Of a DNA stretch of 64,000 bases, positions 1 to 8,294 are shown one piece after another. Each line of letters opens with the position of its first letter. Position 1 is the first letter of the stretch. Position numbers and translations under genes: made by a program. Source of the DNA: Paramacrobiotus metropolitanus (lineage: Eukaryota > Tardigrada > Eutardigrada > Parachela > Macrobiotidae); NCBI RefSeq assembly GCF_019649055.1, contig NW_026570221.1, positions 2,790,001 through 2,854,000 of the forward strand, given 5' to 3'. The notes under the pieces were generated by a model. It saw only the letters and a list, made by a program, of their open reading frames with translations. It did not search any database and was not told the DNA's origin.

Positions 1-41
1 GCGAATAGTGCTTTGGTGGTCGCGCAGAAAAAACATATTTT

Positions 42-236
42 ATGCCTATAATGGTTTTTTTACCAGGAAAATTTTCTTTTGACCACAAAAAATTCCTTCC
101 TCTTTTTGACCCGAAAAATTTCCTTCCTCCTTTTGACTCCAGAAATTTTCCTTTCTCAAACATTTCCTTCCTCCTTTTGACCACACAAAATTTCCTTCCT
201 CTAAACTTTCCTTCCTCCTTTTGACATTGGCCATTT
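42..236. repeat. Minisatellite of about 30-bp units
   Basis: Five to six imperfect copies of a pyrimidine-rich unit with the core TTCCTTCCTCCTTTTGAC, spaced about 30 bases apart. Short open frames on both strands here come from the repeat and are not genes. Confidence 0.8.
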
Positions 237-1736
237 AAGAAGAGATTATACCGATTTCGACTTCTTTTGACTATTCTCGCTGGCGCAATGCGTGCGCTTA
301 TGCTGCAACATAACTACTCATCTGACCTAATACTATGATATTTTCGCTACATACATTGAAAGTCTGAAATTGGTTAGACAATTTTAAAATGTTAAAGTCA
401 CTGATCAAAAGCCGTTATTTTCCGGAAGCAATAAAAATTCAAGCAGATTTTTGAAATTTTTCTTTCAAGCGTAGCGATGTGTTCCGCTAAAATGACTAAA
501 GCTCTGTAGAGCGTTTTTCCAAAAAACTCAACCATTCTTGAAAAAAAACAAACTTTTTTACGCTCAAAGTTACCTTCTTTTATTTTTTACAGAATATGCA
601 ATCATTTTTCACAAAAACGCTCCACAATTCTTCTTGAAAATGATTTTTCTTGAATCTGATCAGATGTCAGAATTTTCTGACATCTTTCAAACTTGTTATT
701 GAGTTCAGAAGTCAATTTTGAAAATTTTTCAGAAAGTGGCGAAGAACCTTCTTTGTTCTGCGCTTTCCTTTGGTCTTACCGATTCTGTGCTTGCAGTGCC
801 GCCACACTGAATGTGTGCACAGCGAAGAATGGACTTTGGCCACTCTTTCATGTGCACTCACGGGATCGAGCTACGTGTTTCCATTGTCTAGCGCCTTTGT
901 TATGCTGTATTCGTCCTCACTGTGTGAACCTGAGCCTTGTCTGGTCCTATTACACTTGCAGTCTGGCACGGAATATAACAGCCACAAGGTATATTCCAGA
1001 TTGAAAGAAAGCACATCTGGTGCAATCTTTCTTTCGCTTATTTTGACCACAGGTGGCAGTACTGTAGAAAGATGCGATAGCCCGCCAAATCGCTCCTGGT
1101 CGGCAACGAAAAAACTTGAATAAGTTTTTTCGTTGCTACCTGAATCTACTGAACTTTCGCCCAGTAACAGATCAAACTATTCTTATTACACTGCAGAATT
1201 TCGAAAATCTCATTTTCAGTCTTGCTACCATCGTATAATTCTCCTTAAGCCGATTAGCAGCGAATTTTATATTTTGCTCGATACACTTATGTGGGGTTGC
1301 CTAATAAATGCGGTTCCTCATCCAGATACCACTATTTCTACAGCCTACAAGACTTTGTATGATGCAAAGAACTATGAAAGTACAGTTAAATCCTGAATGC
1401 CGATACCACACTCCACACTCCACAGTAATAACGTTTACTGAGTAATCCTCTTTTGTTACTGGAGTTTTATTACCATTACCGTATACGGCGGCCAAAAATT
1501 AGTTCAGAACGGTTCAACCGACCCTAATTACTATGTAATCCATTTCAGGAAAGAAAAGCACTGAAATGCCTTATAAATATCATCACATAGAACTTTGGTA
1601 TGTCTCCTCACATTGTGCGGAACGCCGAAAGCAAATTAAATACCCATTCCGGAGTTAGAACAGAAACGCTACAGATCCACAGAGCGACCGAAACGTATGC
1701 ACACACTGTCGAACCGCTATCTGAATATCGCTCTGC
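237..1736. other. AT-rich stretch without a convincing gene
   Basis: No supported gene. Overlapping open frames on the plus strand at 693-1004 and 770-1123 are Cys-rich, but I see no domain or splice pattern that makes them convincing. The only sharp structure is a hairpin at 1103-1136. Confidence 0.5.
1103..1136. repeat. Perfect 15-bp inverted repeat (hairpin)
   Basis: GCAACGAAAAAACTT is followed by a 4-nt spacer (GAAT) and its exact reverse complement. It could be a terminator-like or mobile-element remnant structure; no neighbouring gene explains it. Confidence 0.75.
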
Positions 1737-2422
1737 TTAGATAACGTGGAGATGGGCTTCCTGGACGATCCATTCATCCAGACGGTCGTTAATTCGGAAC
1801 CAGCATTCGTACAGCCCGGCGTCCTTCCACGTGACGCGGTCGATCTTCATCTTCGAGTCGCATCGGCCCTGATCATCCACACCGAAATGGAAGACGCTGC
1901 TAGAAGCCTTGATCTTATCGGCCACGTCGGAAATGGACCTGGCCATCAGCAGGTAGCTTTCCTTGCGCCACAGGAAGCGGGTCTTCAGAGCGCCGGGGAG
2001 GAAGTTGAAGCGGACATGGCACACCATCTCCACTGGGTCGCCGTAGCGAGCGGTGAGGTTCTTCATGGGCGGATCGAAGACCTGATGGCGGAAGAGGGTC
2101 GCGCTGACCCAATAGCGTTTGGTCACCACCAACTGGCTCCCGTTGGAGTGCAGGCACTCGTACAGGCCGGTGTGGATGTACGTAAAGTTTGGCAACGCGA
2201 TGGAAAACGTACCCGTCATCAGATCATATCCGGATAGCGCCAACGTGTGGTGCAAAACTATTTTCCCGGTACTGAATTCATTTGTGCAGTTGCAACAATA
2301 ACTCATTTCCCCGGACGGCTCGCTGCTTCCACTGCCAAACTGTTCTCCATTGAATGCAAATGTCGGCGGGATCGCGATGTGGGACACCTGTGCGTAATGC
2401 CGACGGTCATTCACAAGAAAAC
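1737..2422 (-). CDS. Ig-domain protein, exon 2 (two Ig-like domains and stop)
   Basis: Second, terminal coding exon of a minus-strand gene. The exon starts after a consensus acceptor (TTTTTAAATCAG, AG at 2423-2424) and continues the frame of exon 1 through a split Gly codon. It carries two Ig-like folds. The first ends in the Ig signature HTGLYEC. The second has MVCHV, the core Trp in FLWRKE and the closing signature DAGLYEC. No transmembrane segment follows the second domain, so with the signal peptide in exon 1 the product is probably secreted. N-x-S/T sites (for example NFT, NGS, NLT) fit an extracellular protein. Total predicted length is about 304 residues. I cannot assign a family beyond Ig superfamily. 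Confidence 0.72.
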
Positions 2423-2686
2423 CTGATTTAAAAATGACAAGATGAATTTAACCGCAAATAATAAAACCGGTTCGCTCAGTCGAAAAAATTACTTTTTCCG
2501 TCAGATCATGTTCAAAAGCTTGAGCGCCAAATAATTGTTTAATATTCCTAGCCCATAAGAAAGAAGGCCATATCAAATTATTGCGATATAAACGTGTGCT
2601 GCCGTTCTTACAGAACACTTTCTAACTGCACATAAAACTTAATGGTGAATCAAACGCACCGGTTGTTGAAAAAGTCTTATATATAC

Positions 2687-2915
2687 CTGAATGCCGTTCG
2701 TGTTGTTGCAGGGAAGGAAAAGTTGTGCCGCCTTCAGGCGCCCGGATGATCTCCGTCTGGGGCGGCCATTCCGCTATCGGATAATCCAGAGACGAGGGAC
2801 CCAGTCCATATCCGTGCAGGTGCATGGTGCCGTGGCCGCTTCGCTGTTTCGCTTCGTTCAAAATTCGATTCACTAAAAAGAGAAAAATGAAAAAAGTGAA
2901 CGCAATACGAAGCAA
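2687..2915 (-). CDS. Ig-domain protein, exon 1 (signal peptide)
   Basis: First coding exon, starting at an ATG. The N-terminus MLRIAFTFFIFLFLVN is a classic signal peptide (basic residue, then a hydrophobic run), followed by a His/Pro-rich linker. The exon ends in TTCAG with donor GTATAT at 2686-2681. Splicing over the 264-bp intron (2423-2686) joins it in frame to exon 2 with phase 1. The intact frame across the junction and a real ATG make this the best-supported host gene in the window. Confidence 0.72.
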
Positions 2916-3458
2916 CTACGTGTACTTTGTGTTAGCATGGAAATCCGAGAAAGAACAGCGGTATGCAGATACATTAAAAAAGCAGTGTCTCTTAAGAAAA
3001 AATTGATTTTTGAAAATATCAAGGAGATAATTCCTGAACAAAGCACAAATCTACGGCTTTGTTCACTGGCATACGTCTATAATCAATCCATTCAGATCTG
3101 AAATCCGTACACAGCGATAGTACAGCACGCATACACCCACACTCACTACAGCGAGTTTGCGCTAAACATTTCCGAGTGACTGCAGTTTATTCTAGGGAAA
3201 CAACCAAGTTTAAAAGAAAAACCTGGAAGACCTTATAACACAAAGTCTACGGAACTTTGCAACAGCCAATCAGAAGAACTCCGAAACCAGTTGACATTTG
3301 AGTACCGTCTTCAGAGGCGGTATGCTCATTTTATTTATAAGTAATACTCCGCCCATGGGGTGGGACCATAAGACTACTGTGATGCCAAGTGGCACTTTGT
3401 AAGTGTTGCTTGCTACACGAGAAAACGGCTGCGTTCTAAATATGGCTGCGAACGGAAT
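2916..3458. other. Intergenic, no gene seen
   Basis: Upstream side of the Ig-domain gene up to the edge of the giant retrotransposon. It would hold that gene's promoter, but I see no recognisable motif or coding exon. Confidence 0.5.
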
Positions 3459-3884
3459 TGTGACAGCAGGCGAACAAAGGCTCACGATAGTGAGAAGAAG
3501 GCTTTATTGTGAATAGCAATAAAGTACAGAAAACCCAAACACAAAGGCTCGATGTGAGCTGTAGCATGAAAATCACCGAATGTCAGCTAGTGAATGAAAA
3601 ATGAACGGCACATCGAGCCGTAACATGGGAAAAAGCCTAATGCGGCACTGGGCAGATCCAACACGAGCGAACGAACGCTGATAGGCCGAGATGTGGAAAG
3701 GAGGCGTGGCTCCGCCTACATCGTGGCCGATGATTGGCCGAGACGTGAGGCTGGGCGGAAAGCTGCCTGAGTCGAGGCCGATCTAGCGCTCGACAGCGAG
3801 TGCGACTCGGTGTGAGTCAGCACACCGGAAGCGGGACCGTCGCTGGCTGCCTACTCGTAGGCTGCCATAGCGACTGGCCCAACA
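3459..3884 (-). repeat. 3' LTR of the giant retrotransposon
   Basis: 426 bp. On the minus strand it begins TGTTGGGCCAGTC and ends CTGTCACA. It contains AATAAA in both orientations; the minus-strand copy (CACAATAAAGCC) is the candidate polyadenylation signal. It differs from the other LTR by about four positions, for example an extra A near 3591 and GACC versus GTCT near 3836. Confidence 0.93.
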
Positions 3885-3954
3885 TGCCTCTGGGCGGGAG
3901 TCCGAGCCCCTGCGAAGGACCGGCCTCGTACCGCTCCAGTGCCCGCTCCGCACA

Positions 3955-3971
3955 CGACCCTATTGGGGTCG
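3955..3971. repeat. Conserved-loop hairpin
   Basis: CGACCC-TATTG-GGGTCG: six perfect stem pairs around the family loop. It lies in the 3' region, close to the 3' LTR. Confidence 0.75.
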
Positions 3972-4801
3972 GTGGCTGCGCCTCGGGGGTGTCCGATGGC
4001 GAAGGTCTCTCGGTGCCGCGTTCTCCTCCGGACCCGTGGTGGCGATACAACTCACGGCCGAAATCCGAAGGTCGGTCGGTGGTATTGTTGGACCGGTGTA
4101 GGCATCTGTTGGTTGTGTCCGTAACGGCGAAAAAGTAAAAAAATAAAGTATTATTCCATTTCTCTCTCTCTAGTAAAAATAACATCACAATTCCTGGTGA
4201 GCAGGTTAGTGAAAAGATCAATAAAATTGAGAACATCATTTCGAGATTAGAAAAGTAAACTCAAAGTCTTTGGTCCGGGGCTTTGGTCCGGGTGCTCATT
4301 CCGACTAGAGCTGATCCGCTCACGGGGGCTCCAGTCCACAGGATATCCGGCCATCTAGGTCCGAGGCATCGGTTCTCGGGATACCCAGTGGTACCGGTTC
4401 ATTCACCGAGGGTCGGAGGTTCGACCCTCGAGGGTCAAAGGTTCGACCCTATCAGCTTCAAGTAAAGGGTATGGATCTCCATTGCCGGGTGTGAAACGGG
4501 CGTGAAACACACTTTCCGACCGGAATCCTCCGGTAAAAGCTTGATTCGAACCATCAGAGCCGGTCTGCGAGTCATGTCTTTGCGCTGGCACGAGCCACGT
4601 CTGGCCATCGGCATCTATGCTGAATCCGGCTGAGGTTCATCGGGTAAAGTTGATGGAGAGGCACTGTCGCATTCGCGAGTACTGTGAGGTACCCTCTCTG
4701 GGTGCAGGATAGGACCTATTGGGTCTATTGATCGGTGAACCCTCCGGGGAAGTCCGGTGATCCGAGATTTGACGCGGGCAAAAACCGTAATATTGCATCC
4801 T

Positions 4802-4818
4802 GTCGCCTATTGGGCAAC
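4802..4818. repeat. Conserved-loop hairpin
   Basis: GTcGCC-TATTG-GGCaAC: three inner and two outer pairs around a C/A mismatch. It is in the first of the tandem units. Confidence 0.7.
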
Positions 4819-4865
4819 AAGGACCGGTTGAATGCCTGGTCTCCATAGGGTTAAATGGTCGATGG

Positions 4866-4902
4866 ACGTGGTTTACACTGCACTGTGCAGTGTAAACCAC
4901 GT
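4866..4902. repeat. Perfect palindrome, 18-bp arms, 1-nt centre
   Basis: ACGTGGTTTACACTGCAC, then T, then its exact reverse complement. It lies in the 3' untranslated region of the retrotransposon. It does not contain the TATTG loop, so it is separate from the hairpin family. Confidence 0.85.
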
Positions 4903-5160
4903 TCTGGTTTGAATAATGGCATGGCCTCTGTGCGGGAGTCCGACCCTATATCCGGTTGGCTTCAAGGTTTTGAATTCCGATGGTAGGCTCGGTGACCGAG
5001 GTCAGCTCCGGTTGTGAAATCAGAGTCCAAGCTCAGCCTCGGTTGCTGAGTCTAAGTCCATTGGCAGCCTCGGTACTCGAGTTAGAGTCCGGGTTGTACC
5101 CTCGGCTGCGCTGGCAATTGGATACGGTGATGTTCCGCTCGGCTGAAAATCCTAAATTCG

Positions 5161-5190
5161 TCTCCTGTCACCTATTGGGTAACTCGGAGA
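5161..5190. repeat. Conserved-loop hairpin, extended stem
   Basis: Inner stem GTcACC/GGTaAC around TATTG, with an outer TCTCC/GGAGA stem. The same architecture recurs at 5626-5655. Confidence 0.75.
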
Positions 5191-5341
5191 GAATAGTCGC
5201 CGGGGTTCGAAGGGTCCGAGCCTGAGGGTCGGAGGTTCAACCCTCGAGGGTCGGAGATTCCAAGCCTCGGCTGTGCTGGTAAGTCACAGTTCCGCGATAT
5301 GCTGGGTGTTCCGTCCGGTTGAAATCCCTAGTTCATCCGTG

Positions 5342-5358
5342 GTTATCTATTGGATAAC
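5342..5358. repeat. Conserved-loop hairpin, compensatory variant
   Basis: GTTATC-TATTG-GATAAC: six perfect pairs. Relative to sister units, both sides of two pairs have changed together, so pairing is kept. Confidence 0.8.
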
Positions 5359-5470
5359 TCGGAAAGGGTGGATTGCGGACTTGAAGGTTGAGATCCGAGG
5401 GTCGGGGGTTCCAAACCTCGGTATCCGAAGGTCTGATGGTCGTTCCATCTCGGCAAAAACCCTTGTTAAC

Positions 5471-5500
5471 GGTGTAGGTCGCCTATTGGGCAACTCTACC
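5471..5500. repeat. Conserved-loop hairpin, extended stem
   Basis: GTcGCC/GGCaAC around TATTG, with an outer GTAG/CTAC extension that differs from the TCTCC/GGAGA extension in neighbouring units but also pairs. Confidence 0.75.
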
Positions 5501-5625
5501 GAGGGTCTTACCGGTAAGGTAAAATTGCTGCCTCGGGTGTCCGGGGTAGCCTCGGTGGTGAGGTAGTCAGCATCCGTTAAGGCTGGTCCGAAGGCATTCT
5601 GCCCGGGCAAAAATCTTTTTTAACG

Positions 5626-5655
5626 TCTCCCGTCACCTATTGGGTAACATGGAGA
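5626..5655. repeat. Conserved-loop hairpin, extended stem
   Basis: Outer TCTCC/GGAGA and inner GTcACC/GGTaAC around TATTG. Confidence 0.75.
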
Positions 5656-5740
5656 GGGTCGATGCCTCTTGACAGGGTCCGAACGAGTATCCGAGGGTTA
5701 ATCAGCCTCGGTGTCCGGGAGTCTGAGCCTCGGTAACGAG

Positions 5741-5770
5741 ACTGGCCCAACATGCTCTGGTGGGAGTCCG
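5741..5770 (-). repeat. Internal copy of the LTR/PPT-junction sequence
   Basis: GACTGGCCCAACATG followed by CTCTGG-x-GGGAGTCCG repeats the junction at 3871-3906, where the 3' LTR meets internal sequence. A third, shorter copy of the internal half is at about 4921-4944. These look like relics of junction duplication. Confidence 0.6.
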
Positions 5771-5977
5771 CTTGATGCTGGAAATGTCCACCGGGTGACT
5801 AGCAGAAAATCATGCAAGGAGAGGCTCCCCGACAGCTATATAAGACCTAATTGGGTCAAAGCTGCGAGGTAGACACTCTAAGTTTTAAAGACGGAGTCCA
5901 AGCTGGTCCGTTCCTCAGCTGATCCCGTGCTTCCACTTAGGCGGAAACACCCGGGATGCCGGAATATGGGGGCTAAA

Positions 5978-5990
5978 GGCCTATTGGGCC
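5978..5990. repeat. Conserved-loop hairpin
   Basis: GGCC-TATTG-GGCC. A related member with loop TAATTG and stem GACC/GGTC is at 5844-5857. Confidence 0.65.
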
Positions 5991-6002
5991 TGTTTGGTGT
6001 AG

Positions 6003-6494
6003 TTATGGACGTCCGTAGCCTCCTTCTGGGCGTGCCCGTTTGTCGTGCTCGCGCTGGGCCTTAGCGATCCGTCGGTCAGCTGCCGCTATTTCTCGGCAGT
6101 CATCCTCGCGCTCCTGCTCCCGTCGTTGTTCACGGGCATGGACCAATCGGGCGTTATCCGGGACTGCTGGGGTGTTATCCCAGCCGGGCTCGTGGGTACG
6201 TCTGCGGTAACGTTGCATGTCCCACATGTAGAGCAGTTGCCGACCGTCCAACTCGTCAAGGATGCGTCTGTTGTGGACGGCGTGCATGTAGGCACTCAGG
6301 TTCCCGGTGACGACCTGGACGTACAGGGCATTGGCCTGGTCCCGTCGTGTGACTCTGTGATCCCCGGCTTGTCTGTCCAAGTGTCGTAACAGGCATTCTG
6401 CACAAGGTTGGCGTGTCCGAGGAGAGTTGTTATTGGCCTTGCACGCCTGGCAATCCGGGTCGTAGGCTTCTGTTCGGGGCTGGGAAGGCTGTGG
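6003..6494 (-). CDS. C4 zinc-finger ORF, last ORF of the retrotransposon
   Basis: An open frame of 163 codons that begins just after a TGA at 6495-6497 and has no clear ATG, so it may be expressed by splicing or frameshifting from upstream. Its N-terminal third has two paired-cysteine knuckles, DPDCQAC and CAEC, separated by 12 residues (CX2C-X12-CX2C), which fits a small zinc finger. The rest is helical and very rich in Arg, Glu and Asp (for example HAREQRREQEREDD), likely an RNA- or DNA-binding or coiled segment. I do not recognise a named family. Confidence 0.5.
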   Translation of the reverse strand, partial: PQPSQPRTEAYDPDCQACKANNNSPRTRQPCAECLLRHLDRQAGDHRVTRRDQANALYVQVVTGNLSAYMHAVHNRRILDELDGRQLLYMWDMQRYRRRTHEPGWDNTPAVPDNARLVHAREQRREQEREDDCREIAAADRRIAKAQREHDKRARPEGGYGRP

Positions 6495-6558
6495 TCAAAA
6501 CACTTAACTTAATATTGTTAAGTTATTTTTGTTTTTAAACCTTTTGGGTTATTACGTA

Positions 6559-6571
6559 AACCTATTGGGTT
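6559..6571. repeat. Conserved-loop hairpin
   Basis: AACC-TATTG-GGTT, between two coding blocks. A second loop variant (AACC-TTTTG-GGTT) lies just to its left near 6538-6550. Confidence 0.65.
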
Positions 6572-6637
6572 AAACGTTCTATGGTTAGATGTAAGCTTAA
6601 ACGGTCGGGTACGGTCAGGTCTTATCCGCTCCTTTTC

Positions 6638-6661
6638 TTTCTCGCCTATTGGGCAAGAGAA
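6638..6661. repeat. Conserved-loop hairpin, extended stem
   Basis: TTTCTC and GAGAAA form an outer stem around GCC-TATTG-GGC. Another member follows at 6689-6705 (CTcGCC/GGCaAG). Confidence 0.7.
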
Positions 6662-6729
6662 ACATCCGCGTTACGGAGGTTATAAGGTCTCGCCTATTGG
6701 GCAAGGATTCTCCGATGATGTACTTCCGT

Positions 6730-8175
6730 TTAGCTCTTCTTCTTCGGCAGGTCAGCAGGGTTAGTTGACTTGGCCCGTGCCAACCGCTTCTGGGCTTCCG
6801 TTTCGGCCGAAGTAGGGGCTTTCACCGGGCTCGCCGAGCTTGCCCGCGTCTTAGGCAGGTGTTGTCCGAAGTCTTCAGGTAGATAGAAGACGGAGAAACG
6901 CTGCCCGTGGATCTTGTAAACCTCACTCGATCCGAGGACTTTCTGTCGGCAGGCTTGCTCCAGGACGTACTCCAGCTCATCGGCCAGGTAGTATAGGTTG
7001 GTTTCCTTTCGTCGGACCGGTCGGTACCGTGCGTCTTCCAGTTGAGGGTAAGCGGACATCAGGATGAACTCGAACCGACCTATTAGGTGGATCAGAATCT
7101 CCCGGCGAGTTAATCCTTCCGGCTGTCGATCCGTCCGCAGGCAGGCGATCACCGCATCACGCCATCCAAGGTAAGTCTTCGGCGCGGGGTCTTGTTCTTC
7201 CCTCGGAAAGACGTAGTACGGTCGTTCCGTTTTGGTATATACCCGGAGGATGGCACCAGTCTCGTATGCCATCCGACAGTAGATCTTCACCCTGTCCAGG
7301 CTAAGGTCATACCAGCTTCCATCCTTGTCGACGCGCCAATGCTTCAGCAGCTGGTAAGCCATCTCCGGGGTTGCGTACGTTGGGCCCGACCAAGACAGCG
7401 CCTTGAGTGCAGCATGTACATGCACCCATCCAGGGTCGGTGTCGGAGACCCGAGGCTTCGGCTTAGATGCCCGCATGGTTGCCGGCTGTTTTGGCCGGGG
7501 AAGCCGGATAATAGGCTTCGATGGGATCTCCCGAGGCAGGACTTGCGCTGTGTCTTCGTGCCACTTCATAAGTAGCTGGTCGGCCGGGGGGCTCGGGGTC
7601 TTTTGGTCGAAAAAGCCCGAGGCTTGTTGTCCGGAGGGGACTGTCGGTCTTGTATCCTCCATTGGATCGTCCGGGTCATCTGCCGGAGGTTGATCCTGGT
7701 TGTCAGTCTCATCTTCTGGCTCTGGGTGTTCGGGTGCCGCTGTTGGCGGCTGCCCTTTGCCATCTTCGTTATCATCATCATCGCCATCCGAGTCGTCGGA
7801 TTTGTCAGAGTCTTGGTCTGACTTGGCGTCCTTGTCATCATCATCCTCCGAAGAGGGTTTTTCCTCCTCCTCGAGGGACTGAGCATTCCGCGAAGTCCTA
7901 CCCTTGTTCTTGCGCTTCTTAGTCAAGGACTGGCCCCTTGTTGAGGTTCCAGCCTGCGAAGTCGACAAGTCCATGGGTGACGGGGGTTGGGATCCCGGAG
8001 GGGCTGAATGTGTGTCCTTGACGAATTTACCCCTTCTGTCTCGGGTCGAATGCTTAATAGGTTTACTGCCGGAGTCTTGGTCGGCTGAAGCAGACCTTTG
8101 CAAGCCACCCGGGGCCCTTGGTCGTTCCGGAGGAAATCTGCTACCCGAGGAGGCCGCTGTTGATCTGGCCAGCAC
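6730..8175 (-). CDS. Chromatin-like accessory protein: acidic tract plus two winged-helix-like domains
   Basis: About 480 codons on the element strand; the listed start is a GTG, so the true N-terminus is unclear and may fuse to the upstream ORF. The N-terminal 90 residues are basic and Ser/Pro-rich. A long Asp/Glu/Ser tract follows at about 105-160, of the kind seen in histone-binding proteins. Two tandem alpha/beta blocks come next: WVHVHAALKAL...YYVFP (about 250-325) and WRDAVIACLR...RFSVFYLPEDFG (about 340-440). Both end with the helix then beta-hairpin typical of winged helices, and the second resembles a linker-histone (H15) fold with an insertion. The tail is Lys/Ala/Pro-rich. Fold calls come from pattern only. 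Confidence 0.55.
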   Translation of the reverse strand: MLARSTAASSGSRFPPERPRAPGGLQRSASADQDSGSKPIKHSTRDRRGKFVKDTHSAPPGSQPPSPMDLSTSQAGTSTRGQSLTKKRKNKGRTSRNAQSLEEEEKPSSEDDDDKDAKSDQDSDKSDDSDGDDDDNEDGKGQPPTAAPEHPEPEDETDNQDQPPADDPDDPMEDTRPTVPSGQQASGFFDQKTPSPPADQLLMKWHEDTAQVLPREIPSKPIIRLPRPKQPATMRASKPKPRVSDTDPGWVHVHAALKALSWSGPTYATPEMAYQLLKHWRVDKDGSWYDLSLDRVKIYCRMAYETGAILRVYTKTERPYYVFPREEQDPAPKTYLGWRDAVIACLRTDRQPEGLTRREILIHLIGRFEFILMSAYPQLEDARYRPVRRKETNLYYLADELEYVLEQACRQKVLGSSEVYKIHGQRFSVFYLPEDFGQHLPKTRASSASPVKAPTSAETEAQKRLARAKSTNPADLPKKKS

Positions 8176-8294
8176 CAGCCATATTCTGGCCTGGGGCGCA
8201 GGGTCCTCCGCCGGTCTGACCTGAGTATCCGCTCCTTCCGGTCATAGGTCTTTGCATGGATACACGACATCCGAAGCTTCTGTTGTCTCCGGGT

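Larger units (their letters stand above)
4740..5720. repeat. Diverged tandem units of about 140-180 bp, each with one hairpin
   Basis: At least five units share the order: CGGCAAAAA-type start, then CTCC, a hairpin with loop TATTG, GGAGAGGGTCGA, and a GAGGGTCGGAGGTT-type tail. Hairpins centre near 4810, 5175, 5350, 5486 and 5639. Between units the stem bases change in pairs (CGCC/GGCA, CACC/GGTA, TATC/GATA) while the loop stays fixed. Confidence 0.7.
3885..6002 (-). other. 3' untranslated, repeat-rich region of the retrotransposon
   Basis: No credible ORF on the element's strand. It is built of diverged tandem units (about 4740-5720), each with a conserved-loop hairpin, plus short GGTTCGACCCTCGAGGGTC-type palindromic motifs, a perfect 18-bp-arm palindrome (4866-4902) and repeats of the LTR-adjacent sequence. 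Directly upstream of the 3' LTR there is no clean polypurine tract, only AGAGGCA. Confidence 0.6.

Noticed and set aside
693-1123. Two overlapping Cys-rich plus-strand open frames as a secreted-protein gene
   Set aside because: No signal peptide, no consistent splice sites, and neither frame is clearly favoured.
4405-4450. GGTTCGACCCT motifs resembling a pol III B box, as a possible tRNA gene
   Set aside because: No A box, no cloverleaf and no acceptor stem. The motif recurs as part of the tandem units and is palindromic (GACCCTCGAGGGTC).
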